A stretch of DNA of 64,000 nt, from the NCBI RefSeq assembly GCF_900142985.1, contig NZ_LT670849.1, forward strand, positions 186,001 to 250,000, written 5' to 3'. The translations under genes and the position numbers were made by a program. The notes under the pieces are model-generated. The model saw only the letters and a program-made list of their open reading frames with translations, ran no database searches and was not told the DNA's origin. The stretch comes from Bradyrhizobium erythrophlei (lineage in GTDB: Bacteria; Pseudomonadota; Alphaproteobacteria; Rhizobiales; Xanthobacteraceae). This document shows, one piece after another, positions 49,769 to 57,631 of this stretch (positions are counted from its first letter, which is position 1; each line of letters starts with the position of its first letter).

Positions 49769-51181
49769 TCAGGCGAGCCTAATCTTGAGGCTTTGCGAGC
49801 CGATGAGATTGATGACCCGCATGATGTTGTAGACAAGAACGCTGAGGGCGGCTTCAGTCTTGACGTTGGTAAGGCCTCGGGTGAGGAACCTGCCGCCAGC
49901 CGTCATCCGCTTGATGGTTCCGAACGGGTGTTCAGCCGCGCATCGCCGCTGCCGCATGAGGTGTGGATCGGCTTCGACGCGGGCATTCATGCGTTGAAGC
50001 GCGTCCTCGTAAAGGTGTCTTTGAACGAAGCGGCGCTCGACGCGGGTGCATCTCGGCTTGAGCGCGCAACCCGAACAATCGTCGGCGATATACAAGACGC
50101 TCTGCTTTCTGGTGAGGATTTGCTTGCGCACCAGTGTTCGGCCCGCCGGACAACGAAAACTGTCGGTTTGCGGCTCATAGATGAAGGCCGTGCGGTCGAA
50201 GAAGTCGCCTTGATTGTTGACGGCCCGGTTCGCTGGCACACAAGGCGTGATGCCATCGTTCTCGCAGGCTGCCGCGTCTGCTCCGTTCGAATAGCCAGCG
50301 TCCGCCACCACCGTGAGCGTATCGGCCGCCACCGCATCCTTCGTCGCCTTGGCCATCGGATGGAGCAGCCGGTTGTCGGTGGGTTCGGTTGTAACCTCAT
50401 GGTGGACGATCAGCCCCGTCGCAGCATCGACCGCCGTCTGGACATTGTAGGAAGGAGGCTTGGAGCCTGCCCCTTTACCCATCGGCCGCGCATCGAGCTC
50501 ACCTTCTACAAGACTAGTCCGATCTTCCGCCTTAAGTCGCGCCGCCAGAGCATCAAGGTCGGTGCGGCGTGCCCTGAGAGCCTGGAGAGCCGCAGCCGTT
50601 TGTTCCGCATCGCTATCGGCCCGCTCGCCCGCATCGATGCTGTCGAGGTTGGCAAGATAAGCCGCGATCTGTTGATCGATCCGGCCGGCCTCTTCGGCGA
50701 CCTTGCGTTCGCCCATAATCCGCTTGGCGCTCGCCACCGCCCGGAACTTCGAACCGTCGAGGGCCACCAGACGGGCCGCAAATAGTCCCTGCTCGCGGCA
50801 GAACAGCACGAAGGCCCGGCATGCCCCTACGATCCCGGCTGCATTGTCCCGCCGAAAGTCCGCAATTGTTTTGAAGTCGGGGGCAAGCCGCCCCAACAGC
50901 CACATCAGTTCGACATTGCGCCGGCACTCGCGTTCCAGCTTGCGGCTCGAACGAACCTCGTTGAGGTACCCGTAGATATAGAGCTTCAGAAGATCGCGCG
51001 GGTCATAGCCGGGCCGCCCGGTCGCCGCCGGTGTCGCTCGAACCAAGCCGAGCCCGAACATATCGAGACCTTCAACAAAGGCATCGATTACCCGCACCGC
51101 CGCATCAGCGGCAACGTAATCATCGATCCGTGCCGGCAAAAAACTCGCCTGGTTACGGTCCCCACCTCGAATGTAGCGCAT
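49769..51181 (-). CDS. IS1182-family transposase (DDE)
   Basis: This intact 470-residue transposase begins with the family-typical YIRGGDRNQASFLPARIDDY followed by AVRVIDAFVEGLDM, then GYDPRDLLKLYIYGYLNEVR and SSRKLERECRRNVELMWLLG. Catalytic acids are expected in ARLVALDGSKFRAVAS, TVVADAGYSNGADAAACEND, and the EHPFGTIKR region near the C-terminus. Zinc-like cysteines (CSGCALKPRC) precede the last acid. The ATG lies just inside a 24-bp perfect palindrome. Confidence 0.9.
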   Translation of the reverse strand: MRYIRGGDRNQASFLPARIDDYVAADAAVRVIDAFVEGLDMFGLGLVRATPAATGRPGYDPRDLLKLYIYGYLNEVRSSRKLERECRRNVELMWLLGRLAPDFKTIADFRRDNAAGIVGACRAFVLFCREQGLFAARLVALDGSKFRAVASAKRIMGERKVAEEAGRIDQQIAAYLANLDSIDAGERADSDAEQTAAALQALRARRTDLDALAARLKAEDRTSLVEGELDARPMGKGAGSKPPSYNVQTAVDAATGLIVHHEVTTEPTDNRLLHPMAKATKDAVAADTLTVVADAGYSNGADAAACENDGITPCVPANRAVNNQGDFFDRTAFIYEPQTDSFRCPAGRTLVRKQILTRKQSVLYIADDCSGCALKPRCTRVERRFVQRHLYEDALQRMNARVEADPHLMRQRRCAAEHPFGTIKRMTAGGRFLTRGLTNVKTEAALSVLVYNIMRVINLIGSQSLKIRLA

Positions 51182-51187
51182 GAAAAA

Positions 51188-51211
51188 GGCCGCATCATTA
51201 ATGATGCGGCC
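51188..51211. repeat. 24-bp perfect palindrome in the transposase leader
   Basis: GGCCGCATCATT followed by its exact complement lies 7-30 bases upstream of the transposase ATG. In a readthrough transcript it would fold over the translation start region, a known way for insertion sequences to limit transposase made from outside promoters. Confidence 0.65.
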
Positions 51212-51359
51212 TCTCTATCTGATTTGCCCCAGTTCTCACACAGCCTGCTTCCGGCGGCCTTTTTCTTTTGGCTCAACGGCTTAGCTACCGATTTGAACCG
51301 CAAATGGCATCATTTATGTTGCATTGCAAGACGAACATGCTGCTATGCAAACAAAAGAA

Positions 51360-51383
51360 TTGCCACTGGCATCTGGTATACCT
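51360..51383 (+). promoter_or_regulatory. Oxalate-regulon operator site 3, before the 45-aa gene
   Basis: TGGCATCTGGTATACCT (51367-51383) matches the repeat with one arm mismatch. TTGCCA at 51360-51365 is a -35-like hexamer 1 bp upstream. The site ends 41 bp before the small gene's ATG. Confidence 0.65.
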
Positions 51384-51424
51384 ATGTTGCCCACAGCGTT
51401 ACTTACCGCTGCAAGGAAATGACA

Positions 51425-51562
51425 ATGTCCAAGACTGCTTCTATCGCCCTCTCGTCCCCCACCACCTGGTTCGGCCGCTTGCTCGCGTTGATCGACCATG
51501 TCCTGATGACGAACGCCCGCATCGCTGACCGCAACGGCGATTTGCCCTATTTCGGGCTCTGA
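51425..51562 (+). CDS. 45-residue protein of the oxalate regulon
   Basis: The product is MSKTASIALSSPTTWFGRLL followed by ALIDHVLMTNARIADRNGDL and PYFGL. An AAGGAA ribosome site lies 7 bases before the ATG, a regulon operator lies upstream, and a strong terminator follows 28 bp after the stop, so it is a complete monocistronic gene. The middle (TWFGRLLALIDHVLM) could form an amphipathic helix that contacts a membrane or partner. The ending RNGDLPYFGL resembles small hypothetical proteins of Bradyrhizobium, from memory. The function is unknown. Confidence 0.7.
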   Translation: MSKTASIALSSPTTWFGRLLALIDHVLMTNARIADRNGDLPYFGL

Positions 51563-51590
51563 GGCATCGGCGCCGCCGATTTAAGAACTT

Positions 51591-51634
51591 CCAATAAAAA
51601 AGACCCCGGCTTTTTCCGGGGTCTTTTTTATTGG
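51591..51634 (+). terminator. Strong bidirectional intrinsic terminator
   Basis: A perfect 19-bp stem (51591-51609 and 51616-51634) with ACCCCGG/CCGGGGT at its top and six A/six T at its base ends the 45-aa gene and insulates the antiporter promoter. Confidence 0.92.
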
Positions 51635-51673
51635 GCAAATGCCGCCTGCGACCAAGCGTACCTAACAAGGCCC

Positions 51674-51698
51674 TTGCGCTCTGGCATATCACATACCA
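51674..51698 (+). promoter_or_regulatory. Oxalate-regulon operator site 4, before the antiporter gene
   Basis: TGGCATATCACATACCA (51682-51698) is the fourth copy. TTGCGC at 51674-51679 is a -35-like hexamer 2 bp upstream. The antiporter ATG is 58 bp downstream. Confidence 0.72.
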
Positions 51699-51756
51699 AT
51701 ATGCGCAGACCGGTCACGCCGATTACATAAAACAAAAGCGTACCAGGGGAGGATAT

Positions 51757-53067
51757 ATGGAGCCCACTTCAGAAGCCGTAGCCCCACAGGGGGCATACTT
51801 CCGCTGGATGCAGCTTGCGATGGGCATCGTCTGCATGGCGATGGTCGCGAACTTGCAATATGGCTGGACGCTTTTCGTCGATCCAATCGATCAAAAGTAT
51901 CATTGGGGCCGTGCTGCAATCCAGTTGGCTTTCACGCTCTTTGTCGTGACGGAGACCTGGCTCGTGCCGGTCGAAGCGTGGTTCGTCGACAAATACGGCC
52001 CGCGCGTCGTGATCGCGTTTGGCGGCGTCATGGTGGCGATCGCCTGGGTGGTCAACTCCTATGCCAGCTCGCTGCCGATGCTCTATTTCGCCGCCGTGCT
52101 CGGTGGCATCGGCGCCGGCGCGGTCTACGGCACCTGCGTCGGCAATGCGCTGAAATGGTTTCCTGACCATCGCGGCCTCGCTGCGGGCGCGACCGCAGCC
52201 GGATTCGGCGCAGGCGCCGCGCTCACCGTCGCCCCGATTGCGAAAATGATCGCAACGAGCGGCTATGAAAGCGCTTTCTTCAACTTCGGCATTGGGCAAG
52301 GACTCATCGTCTTTGTTATGGCCTTCTTCCTGCGGCCGCCGACGGTATCCATGCCGGTCAAGAAGAAGAAGCTCAACCTGCCGCAAACCAAGGTCGACTT
52401 CACGCCGCCACAGGTGCTGCGCGCACCAATCTTCTGGGTCATGTACCTCACCTTCGTGATGGTCGCCTCGGGCGGGTTGATGACGGCTGCCCAGATCGCG
52501 CCGATCGCGCATGACTTCAAGATCGCCAACGAACCCGTCAGCATGCTCGGCTTCCAGATGGCGGCGCTGACTTTTGCGATCTCGCTCGACCGCATCTTCG
52601 ACGGCTTCGGCCGGCCGTTCTTCGGCTTCGTCTCCGACAACATCGGACGCGAGAACACCATGTTCATCGCCTTCGGCACGGCCGCGGCCATGCTGCTGGT
52701 GCTGTCGGTCTACGGTCACATTCCGATCGTCTTCGTTTTGGCCACGGCGGTCTATTTCGGCGTGTTCGGAGAGATCTACAGCCTGTTCCCCGCCACCAGC
52801 GGCGACACGTTCGGGGTAAAGTTCGCCACCACCAATAACGGCATGCTTTACACGGCGAAGGGAACGGCGGCGCTGCTCGTGCCGCTCGCGAGCATCGTGT
52901 CGGCCAAATACGGCTGGCAGGCGGTGTTCGTCATCGCTGTGGCGCTCAACGCCACCGCAGCCCTGCTGGCCGTGTTCGTGATCAAGCCGATGCGGCGCGC
53001 CTTCATTCTCGGCAGCGAGGCAACGGCCGAGGCGTCGGCTAGAAGCGGCACCGCTAAGGTGGCCTGA
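51757..53067 (+). CDS. oxlT: Oxalate:formate antiporter (MFS)
   Basis: OxlT exchanges external oxalate for internal formate. The 436-residue 12-TM carrier has YGWTLFVDPIDQKYHWGRAA in TM1-loop, YGTCVGNALKWFPDHRGLAA, FGRPFFGFVSDNIGRENTMF, and TM11 NNGMLYTAKGTAALLVPLAS, whose Lys fits the essential Lys355 of Oxalobacter OxlT. The start follows GGGGAGG. It lies in the oxc-frc cluster with its own operator and a downstream terminator, so it is a single-gene unit. Confidence 0.92.
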   Translation: MEPTSEAVAPQGAYFRWMQLAMGIVCMAMVANLQYGWTLFVDPIDQKYHWGRAAIQLAFTLFVVTETWLVPVEAWFVDKYGPRVVIAFGGVMVAIAWVVNSYASSLPMLYFAAVLGGIGAGAVYGTCVGNALKWFPDHRGLAAGATAAGFGAGAALTVAPIAKMIATSGYESAFFNFGIGQGLIVFVMAFFLRPPTVSMPVKKKKLNLPQTKVDFTPPQVLRAPIFWVMYLTFVMVASGGLMTAAQIAPIAHDFKIANEPVSMLGFQMAALTFAISLDRIFDGFGRPFFGFVSDNIGRENTMFIAFGTAAAMLLVLSVYGHIPIVFVLATAVYFGVFGEIYSLFPATSGDTFGVKFATTNNGMLYTAKGTAALLVPLASIVSAKYGWQAVFVIAVALNATAALLAVFVIKPMRRAFILGSEATAEASARSGTAKVA

Positions 53068-53081
53068 ACGTCTGATCGATC

Positions 53082-53115
53082 GAGAGAGGCGCATCATTTG
53101 CGCCTCTCTCTTTTT
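53082..53115 (+). terminator. Intrinsic terminator after oxlT
   Basis: GAGAGAGGCGC (53082-53092), a 7-nt loop, GCGCCTCTCTC (53100-53110) and TTTTT follow the oxlT stop by 14 bp. Confidence 0.93.
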
Positions 53116-53126
53116 GTCCGAAGGAC

Positions 53127-53143
53127 TGGCATACAAAATACAA
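53127..53143. promoter_or_regulatory. Oxalate-regulon operator site 5 (degenerate)
   Basis: TGGCATACAAAATACAA keeps the left arm and four of six bases of the right arm. It lies 12 bp after the oxlT terminator and 120 bp before site 6. Confidence 0.45.
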
Positions 53144-53238
53144 ATGATGCCTTGAGCGTTATCGGTTGCAGAAGCTTTCCTGGGCGAAACGTCAGAGATA
53201 CTGCCATTCTTTCTTGCGAAATCATCCTCACGAACGAA

Positions 53239-53263
53239 TTGACAATTGGCATAACGTATACCA
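53239..53263 (+). promoter_or_regulatory. Oxalate-regulon operator site 6 with TTGACA, before the CBS gene
   Basis: TGGCATAACGTATACCA (53247-53263) has TTGACA (53239-53244) 2 bp upstream, the same promoter/operator geometry as site 2. The CBS gene starts 42 bp downstream. Confidence 0.72.
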
Positions 53264-53304
53264 ATCTGGTGCCCTACTGATCGGGTGACCTGGAGGAGCT
53301 TGCG

Positions 53305-53736
53305 ATGAAAGTCGGAGACATCCTGCGCAAAAAAGCCGCGCGCATTTCAACCATTCGAATGAACGAGACCGTTGGCATCGCCGCGCAAGTGATGCGCGCC
53401 AGCAATGTCAGCGCCCTCGTGGTCAAGGACGTCGTGCGCACCGAGGGCAACACCGCCGTCGGCATGTTCACCGAGCGCGACGTCGTGCGCGCCATCGCTG
53501 AGCACGGCGCGGCCGGCATCAACATGAAGGTCTCGCAACTGATCTCGGTTCAGCAACTGGTGTGGTGCAGCTCCGACGACACGCTGGAAGATGTCAGGCA
53601 TCTGATGAACAAGCATCACATCCGCCATTTGCCCGTGATCGACAATCACAGCCTGTGCGGCGTGGTCAGCATTCGCGACATTTCGACGGCTTTCGACGAA
53701 GAGGCCATGGCCACGGTGTTCGCCGCTTCGGCGTAA
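53305..53736 (+). CDS. CBS-domain-pair protein of the oxalate regulon
   Basis: This 143-residue protein consists only of two CBS domains: GDILRKKAARISTIRMNETV...GMFTERDVVRAIAEHG and VSQLISVQQLVWCSSDDTLE...GVVSIRDISTAFDEE. CBS pairs bind adenine nucleotides or SAM and regulate partner proteins. It has its own regulon operator, and the PanE2-like gene follows 101 bp later, probably on the same transcript. It could sense adenylate charge or CoA-type ligands for oxalate enzymes; the partner is unknown. The ATG follows GGAGGAG. Confidence 0.85.
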   Translation: MKVGDILRKKAARISTIRMNETVGIAAQVMRASNVSALVVKDVVRTEGNTAVGMFTERDVVRAIAEHGAAGINMKVSQLISVQQLVWCSSDDTLEDVRHLMNKHHIRHLPVIDNHSLCGVVSIRDISTAFDEEAMATVFAASA

Positions 53737-53837
53737 GGCCCCTCCTCTCTTCCCATTTATCTTCAGCTCGGAAACCCCGTTTCCGCGCATTGCGGTGACG
53801 TGTCCCGATTTCTCAAGTCCAGCTCGAGGTGGGTCTC

Positions 53838-54854
53838 ATGAAGGTTTGCATTTACGGCGCCGGTGCGATCGGCGGTTATCTCGGGGTCGAGTTCATGCGC
53901 GCTGGCGCCGATGTGAGCCTGGTCGCCCGTGGCCCGCACCTGGCCGCGATGCGCGCCAACGGATTGAAACTTTTGATCGGGAATGAAGAGCGCGTGGTTC
54001 ATCCCCGCTGCACTGACAATCCGACCGAACTCGGTCATCAGGATTTCGTCATCATCTGCCTGAAGGCGCATTCGATCACCGGCGTCATCGATGCAATGAG
54101 GCCCCTGATCGGGCCGCGAACCCGCATCGTCACCGCGGTCAACGGCATTCCCTACTGGTATTTCTACAAGCACGGTGGTGCTTACGAGGGATCGACGCTG
54201 GAGAGCATCGATCCCGGCGGGCGGCAATGGCGCGAGCTGGGCCCCGAGCGCGCGATCGGCTGCATCGTTTACCCCGCAACCGAGATCGTGGCGCCCGGCG
54301 TGATCCAGCACGTCTATGGTGACCGTTTTCCGATCGGCGAGCCATCGGGCGAAACGACGGAGGACGTCACCCGCCTGTCTGCCCTCTTCAGCGCGGCCGG
54401 CATGCAGGCGCCGGTGCTCGATCGCATCCGCGACGAGATCTGGCTGAAGCTCTGGGGCAATGTGTGCCTCAACCCGATCAGCGCGCTGACGCATGCAACG
54501 CTCGATGTGATCTGCTCCGATCCCGCGACCCGCGCGCTGTCGAAGGCGATCATGATCGAAAGCCAGACCATCGCTGAAAAATTCGGCGTCAGGTTTCGCG
54601 TCGACGTCGAGCGGCGGATCGAAGGCGCGCGCAAGGTCGGCGCACACAAGACCTCGATGTTGCAGGATCTCGAACGCGGCCGGCCAATGGAAATCCAGCC
54701 GCTGGTTTCGGTCGTGCAGGAAATGGGACGCCTGACAGAGACGGCGACGCCGGCGCTCGACGCCGTGCTCGCGCTCGTCGTCCAGCGGGCCAAGGTGGCG
54801 GGGCTCGGCTGCACGCCAGCGCCAGTTGCGGCGAAAACGCCGGCCTTTGCCTGA
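53838..54854 (+). CDS. Ketopantoate-reductase-family enzyme, likely oxalyl-CoA reductase (PanE2-like)
   Basis: This 338-residue protein has the NADP Rossmann motif CIYGAGAIGGYLGVEFMRAG, the central Lys in VIICLKAHSITGVIDAM, and the C-terminal ApbA domain with IWLKLWGNVCLNPISALTHA and VGAHKTSMLQDLERGRPMEI. The fold is that of 2-dehydropantoate 2-reductase, but in Methylobacterium a PanE2 in the oxalate cluster reduces oxalyl-CoA to glyoxylate. Its place at the end of this regulon favours that role, giving glyoxylate for Gcl. The start MKVCIYG is used. A duplicate panE for pantothenate synthesis cannot be excluded. Confidence 0.78.
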   Translation: MKVCIYGAGAIGGYLGVEFMRAGADVSLVARGPHLAAMRANGLKLLIGNEERVVHPRCTDNPTELGHQDFVIICLKAHSITGVIDAMRPLIGPRTRIVTAVNGIPYWYFYKHGGAYEGSTLESIDPGGRQWRELGPERAIGCIVYPATEIVAPGVIQHVYGDRFPIGEPSGETTEDVTRLSALFSAAGMQAPVLDRIRDEIWLKLWGNVCLNPISALTHATLDVICSDPATRALSKAIMIESQTIAEKFGVRFRVDVERRIEGARKVGAHKTSMLQDLERGRPMEIQPLVSVVQEMGRLTETATPALDAVLALVVQRAKVAGLGCTPAPVAAKTPAFA

Positions 54855-54911
54855 TCACGCGGCGTTGCAGGTTGCGATGATGGACATTTATCGGTCGGAG
54901 CGCGATACCTA

Positions 54912-54990
54912 CTAGTGGAGTGGATTTGACATTCGCTACCCACCCAGCCGCAAATTCGGTAAGCGAATGTCAAATCCAAAACTCCACTAG
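54912..54990. repeat. Hairpin repeat C1 (BIME-like pair with C2)
   Basis: A 79-bp imperfect palindrome with feet CTAGTGGAGT/ACTCCACTAG, inner stem GGATTTGACATTCGCT, and a 3-nt AAA bulge in the right arm. It has the same plan as A1 and B1 but a different stem sequence. Confidence 0.82.
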
Positions 54991-55002
54991 AAATTTATAT
55001 TT

Positions 55003-55079
55003 GCTAGTGGTCCTTTGATTCTAACATTCGCAAAGTGCCCGTTGAGAAGGGATGCGAATGTTAGAATCGGACCGCTAGC
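55003..55079. repeat. Hairpin repeat C2 (BIME-like pair with C1)
   Basis: A 77-bp imperfect palindrome with feet GCTAGTGGTCC/GGACCGCTAGC, inner stem GATTCTAACATTCGCA, and a 3-nt TTT bulge in the left arm, opposite to C1. It shares the CATTCGC stem top with C1. Confidence 0.82.
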
Positions 55080-55114
55080 CCTCAAGCAGGTCACGCTCAA
55101 CCGGGAATGTCAGT

Positions 55115-56083
55115 ATGAAGGCCTATGTCTACGGCGCCAATGGCGCTGAAATCGCCGATATCGCCAAGCCATCACCGAAAGGTGCGCAGGTCCTGATCCG
55201 CGTCCATGCCTGTGGCCTCAACCGCGCCGATCTCGGCATGACCAAGGGCCACGTGCACGGCGGCGCCGGCGGCGTCGGCACCGTCCTCGGCATGGAATGG
55301 TCCGGCGAAGTCGCCGAACTCGGCCCGGATGCCAGGGGCGTCAAGGTCGGCGACAAGGTGATGGGTTCGGGCGCGGCCGCTTTCGCCGAATATACGCTGG
55401 CCGATCACGGCCGATTGTTCCGCGCGCCCTCGAACATGAATTTCGACGAGGCCTGCACGCTCCCGATCGCAATCACCACCATGCACAACGCGGTCGTCAC
55501 CGTCGGCGGCCTGCAGTCCGGACAGAGCGTGATGATCCAGGGCGCGAGCTCCGGCGTTGGCCTGATGGCGATGCAGATCGCCAAATTCAAGGGCGCCAAG
55601 CTTGTCGTCGGCTCCTCCACCGACGCGAACCGTCGCGCGCGCCTGAAAGAGTTCGGCGCCGATCTTGCGGTAGATTCCGGCGACCCGGCCTGGGTCGAAC
55701 AAGTCTTGCAGGCAACCTCAGGCGAAGGCGTCGACCTCATCGTCGATCAGGTCTCGGGAAAGGTCGCGAGCCAGAACCTGAAAGCGACCAAAGTAAAAGG
55801 CCGTATCGTCAATGTCGGCCGGCTCGGCGGCACGCACGCCGATTTCAATTTCGACCTGCACGCGGCGCGGCGCATCAACTATATCGGCGTCACCTTCCGC
55901 AGCCGTTCGATCGAGGAAATCCGGGAGATTTTCAGGCTCGCCAGCAGCGACCTATGGCCTGCGGTGGAATCGCGCAAGCTGCAACTTCCGATCGACAAGG
56001 TGTTTGCCTTCGATGACATCGGCAAGGCGTTCGAGCGCATGGATGCCAATCAGCATCTCGGCAAGATTGTCGTAACGCTGTAG
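55115..56083 (+). CDS. Zinc-independent quinone-oxidoreductase-type MDR protein
   Basis: This 322-residue medium-chain dehydrogenase/reductase has the GroES-like N-terminal domain (RVHACGLNRADLGMTKGHVH, GMEWSGEVAELGPDARGVKV GDKV) and a Rossmann domain with SVMIQGASSGVGLMAMQIAK. The catalytic and structural zinc cysteines of alcohol dehydrogenases are absent, as in NADPH:quinone reductases (Qor). It has its own terminator and lies just after the C1-C2 repeat pair. The substrate is unknown. Confidence 0.85.
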   Translation: MKAYVYGANGAEIADIAKPSPKGAQVLIRVHACGLNRADLGMTKGHVHGGAGGVGTVLGMEWSGEVAELGPDARGVKVGDKVMGSGAAAFAEYTLADHGRLFRAPSNMNFDEACTLPIAITTMHNAVVTVGGLQSGQSVMIQGASSGVGLMAMQIAKFKGAKLVVGSSTDANRRARLKEFGADLAVDSGDPAWVEQVLQATSGEGVDLIVDQVSGKVASQNLKATKVKGRIVNVGRLGGTHADFNFDLHAARRINYIGVTFRSRSIEEIREIFRLASSDLWPAVESRKLQLPIDKVFAFDDIGKAFERMDANQHLGKIVVTL

Positions 56084-56127
56084 AGGCAGCGGGCTGCCTC
56101 ATCCCGCCGAATATTCATCGCGATGAA

Positions 56128-56167
56128 CGGCGCATGTCATGTCGATGACATGCGCCGTAAATTTTTT
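56128..56167 (+). terminator. Intrinsic terminator after the quinone reductase gene
   Basis: A perfect 13-bp stem (CGGCGCATGTCAT at 56128-56140 and its complement at 56145-56157), 4-nt loop, followed by TAAATTTTTT. Confidence 0.9.
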
Positions 56168-56296
56168 GTGAGGCTCATCAAAGGTGCCGCGCGCGTTCAT
56201 CAACCGTCGCGCGAGCATTCATGTCGCATTAAGTTCGGAACGACTAACGACGTGCAGGGGGAAAATGAATCATCGATCAGCAATCAGGAGAACGTC

Positions 56297-56566
56297 GTGA
56301 AAAAACTTGCATTAGCCCTTTCCACCGGCCTCATGGTTATCTCGCTCAGCGCACCGGCTGCGAATGCTCAAACCGTGAGAAGCGAAGCCGCGGCACATCC
56401 GCGGATCGTGCGTGCCATCGAAAATCTCGAAGACGCGATAGGCTATCTGGAAGCGGCGCCGAATAATTTCGGTGGCCACAAGGCGGCGGCGATCCAGGCA
56501 TCGCGCGCGGCGATTGCCGAACTCCGTGCCTCGCTCGCCTTCCGCGCTCAGCAGGATCGCTACTGA
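56297..56566 (+). CDS. Small secreted protein of unknown function
   Basis: This 89-residue protein starts at GTG with AGGAG 6 bases upstream. It has a signal peptide (MKKLALALSTGLMVISLSAP, ending ANAQ) and a mature part of about 64 residues forming two predicted helices (RIVRAIENLEDAIGYLEAAP and HKAAAIQASRAAIAELRASL). Such small helical exported proteins are frequent in Bradyrhizobium and uncharacterised. It is monocistronic between a terminator and the next transporter gene. Confidence 0.7.
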   Translation: MKKLALALSTGLMVISLSAPAANAQTVRSEAAAHPRIVRAIENLEDAIGYLEAAPNNFGGHKAAAIQASRAAIAELRASLAFRAQQDRY

Positions 56567-56764
56567 GCTTTAAGCAAACTCCAGATCGGCGCCGTGCTCG
56601 CCGGTCTGGAGGTCTTCGATGCCTCATGGCGCCGGCGCGTAGCCGTGGGCGCATAAGGACTTGCAAACAATTCATGTTGCAACAGGGGTATGATTGCGCT
56701 TCCCTCGCGCCAAAATCAGGCGCCGGTCGACAAGACGCGTTGGCGTATTTCCGGGGAGCCATTC

Positions 56765-57547
56765 ATGGTTCGTTGCATCACCGCTGTCATGGCAGCCGTC
56801 GCCCTCACCGTTTCCGCCCTCAGTGCCTTCGCAGAGGATGCGCGGGCGATACTGGCGCCCACGGGCAAACTCCGTATCGGCGTCTACTACGGCAGTCCGA
56901 CGTCGCTGGTTCGTGACAGCAAGACCGGCGAATTCCACGGCCTGAGTTTCGATTTGGGCCAGGAACTCGCCAAACGCCTCAACGTCCCGTTCGAGCAGGT
57001 CAGCTATCAGCGGATTTCCGAGGTGCTCGACGGCGTGATCAAGGGAGAGGTCGACTTCACCGTCAGCAACTCCACGCCTGCCCGCGCCGCGCAGGTCGCG
57101 TTCAGCCAGACATTGCTGACGATCGAGCTCGGCTATCTCGTCACGGCGAGCTCCCCGATCACAACCGTTGCCGACGTCGAGAAGCCCGGCCTTCGCATCG
57201 GCGTCACGCAAAACAGCACGTCGCAGGGTGCTATTCCAAAACTGCTGCCGAATGCGGTCGTGGTGCCCGCACAGAATTACAAGCGCGGCATCGAAATGCT
57301 GACGCATGGCGAGATCGATACCTACGCCACCAACAAACCGACTTTGTTCGAGATGTCCGACCAGATGCAGGGCGCACGGATCCTGGAGGGACGATGGGGC
57401 GAGGAACACCTCGCTGTCGCAATTCCGAAGGGTCACGAGGCCGGACTGGAATATATCAAGCAGTTCGTTGAGGATGTGCAGACCAGCGGCCTCGTGGCGC
57501 GCTCAGCCGAGCAAGCGGGATTGCGCGGCGCGGTGAAAGCCCAGTAA
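56765..57547 (+). CDS. Periplasmic amino-acid-type solute-binding protein (SBP family 3)
   Basis: This 260-residue protein has a signal peptide (ITAVMAAVALTVSALSAFAE) and the family-3 fold: GKLRIGVYYGSPTSLVRDSK, GEFHGLSFDLGQELAKRLNV, GEVDFTVSNSTPARAAQVAF, and GLRIGVTQNSTSQGAIPK. It would bind a polar amino acid or similar small molecule. No permease or ATPase is adjacent, so it is an orphan receptor. The start MVRCITAVM, rather than an upstream in-frame ATG, places the signal peptide at the N-terminus. Confidence 0.82.
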   Translation: MVRCITAVMAAVALTVSALSAFAEDARAILAPTGKLRIGVYYGSPTSLVRDSKTGEFHGLSFDLGQELAKRLNVPFEQVSYQRISEVLDGVIKGEVDFTVSNSTPARAAQVAFSQTLLTIELGYLVTASSPITTVADVEKPGLRIGVTQNSTSQGAIPKLLPNAVVVPAQNYKRGIEMLTHGEIDTYATNKPTLFEMSDQMQGARILEGRWGEEHLAVAIPKGHEAGLEYIKQFVEDVQTSGLVARSAEQAGLRGAVKAQ

Positions 57548-57631
57548 GCCCGAGATCTGCCGACCTGCCGATCGAACGTCCAGCCATCAGCGAGACGTGG
57601 CGCGGTCGCCCGAGACTCCCGTCCGCATCGC

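Larger units (their letters stand above)
49693..51263 (-). mobile_element. IS1182-family insertion sequence
   Basis: The element is about 1.57 kb and is bounded by imperfect terminal inverted repeats of 32 bp (49693-49724 and 51232-51263), identical at 26 positions including AAAAGGCCGCCG and AGGCTGTGTG. It holds one intact transposase. At its left end GAGGC...GCCTC followed by seven T (49727-49757) forms a plus-strand terminator facing incoming frc transcription. No convincing target-site duplication is seen. It sits between frc and the next oxalate-regulon unit without breaking a gene. Confidence 0.8.

Noticed and set aside
51264..51366. Possibility that the IS disrupts a gene between frc and the 45-aa gene
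   Set aside because: Neither flank continues a coding frame across the element, and the neighbouring units keep intact starts and stops.
51769..53136. A 455-codon minus-strand frame opposite oxlT
   Set aside because: Antisense shadow rich in Arg, His and Glu; it runs through the oxlT terminator.
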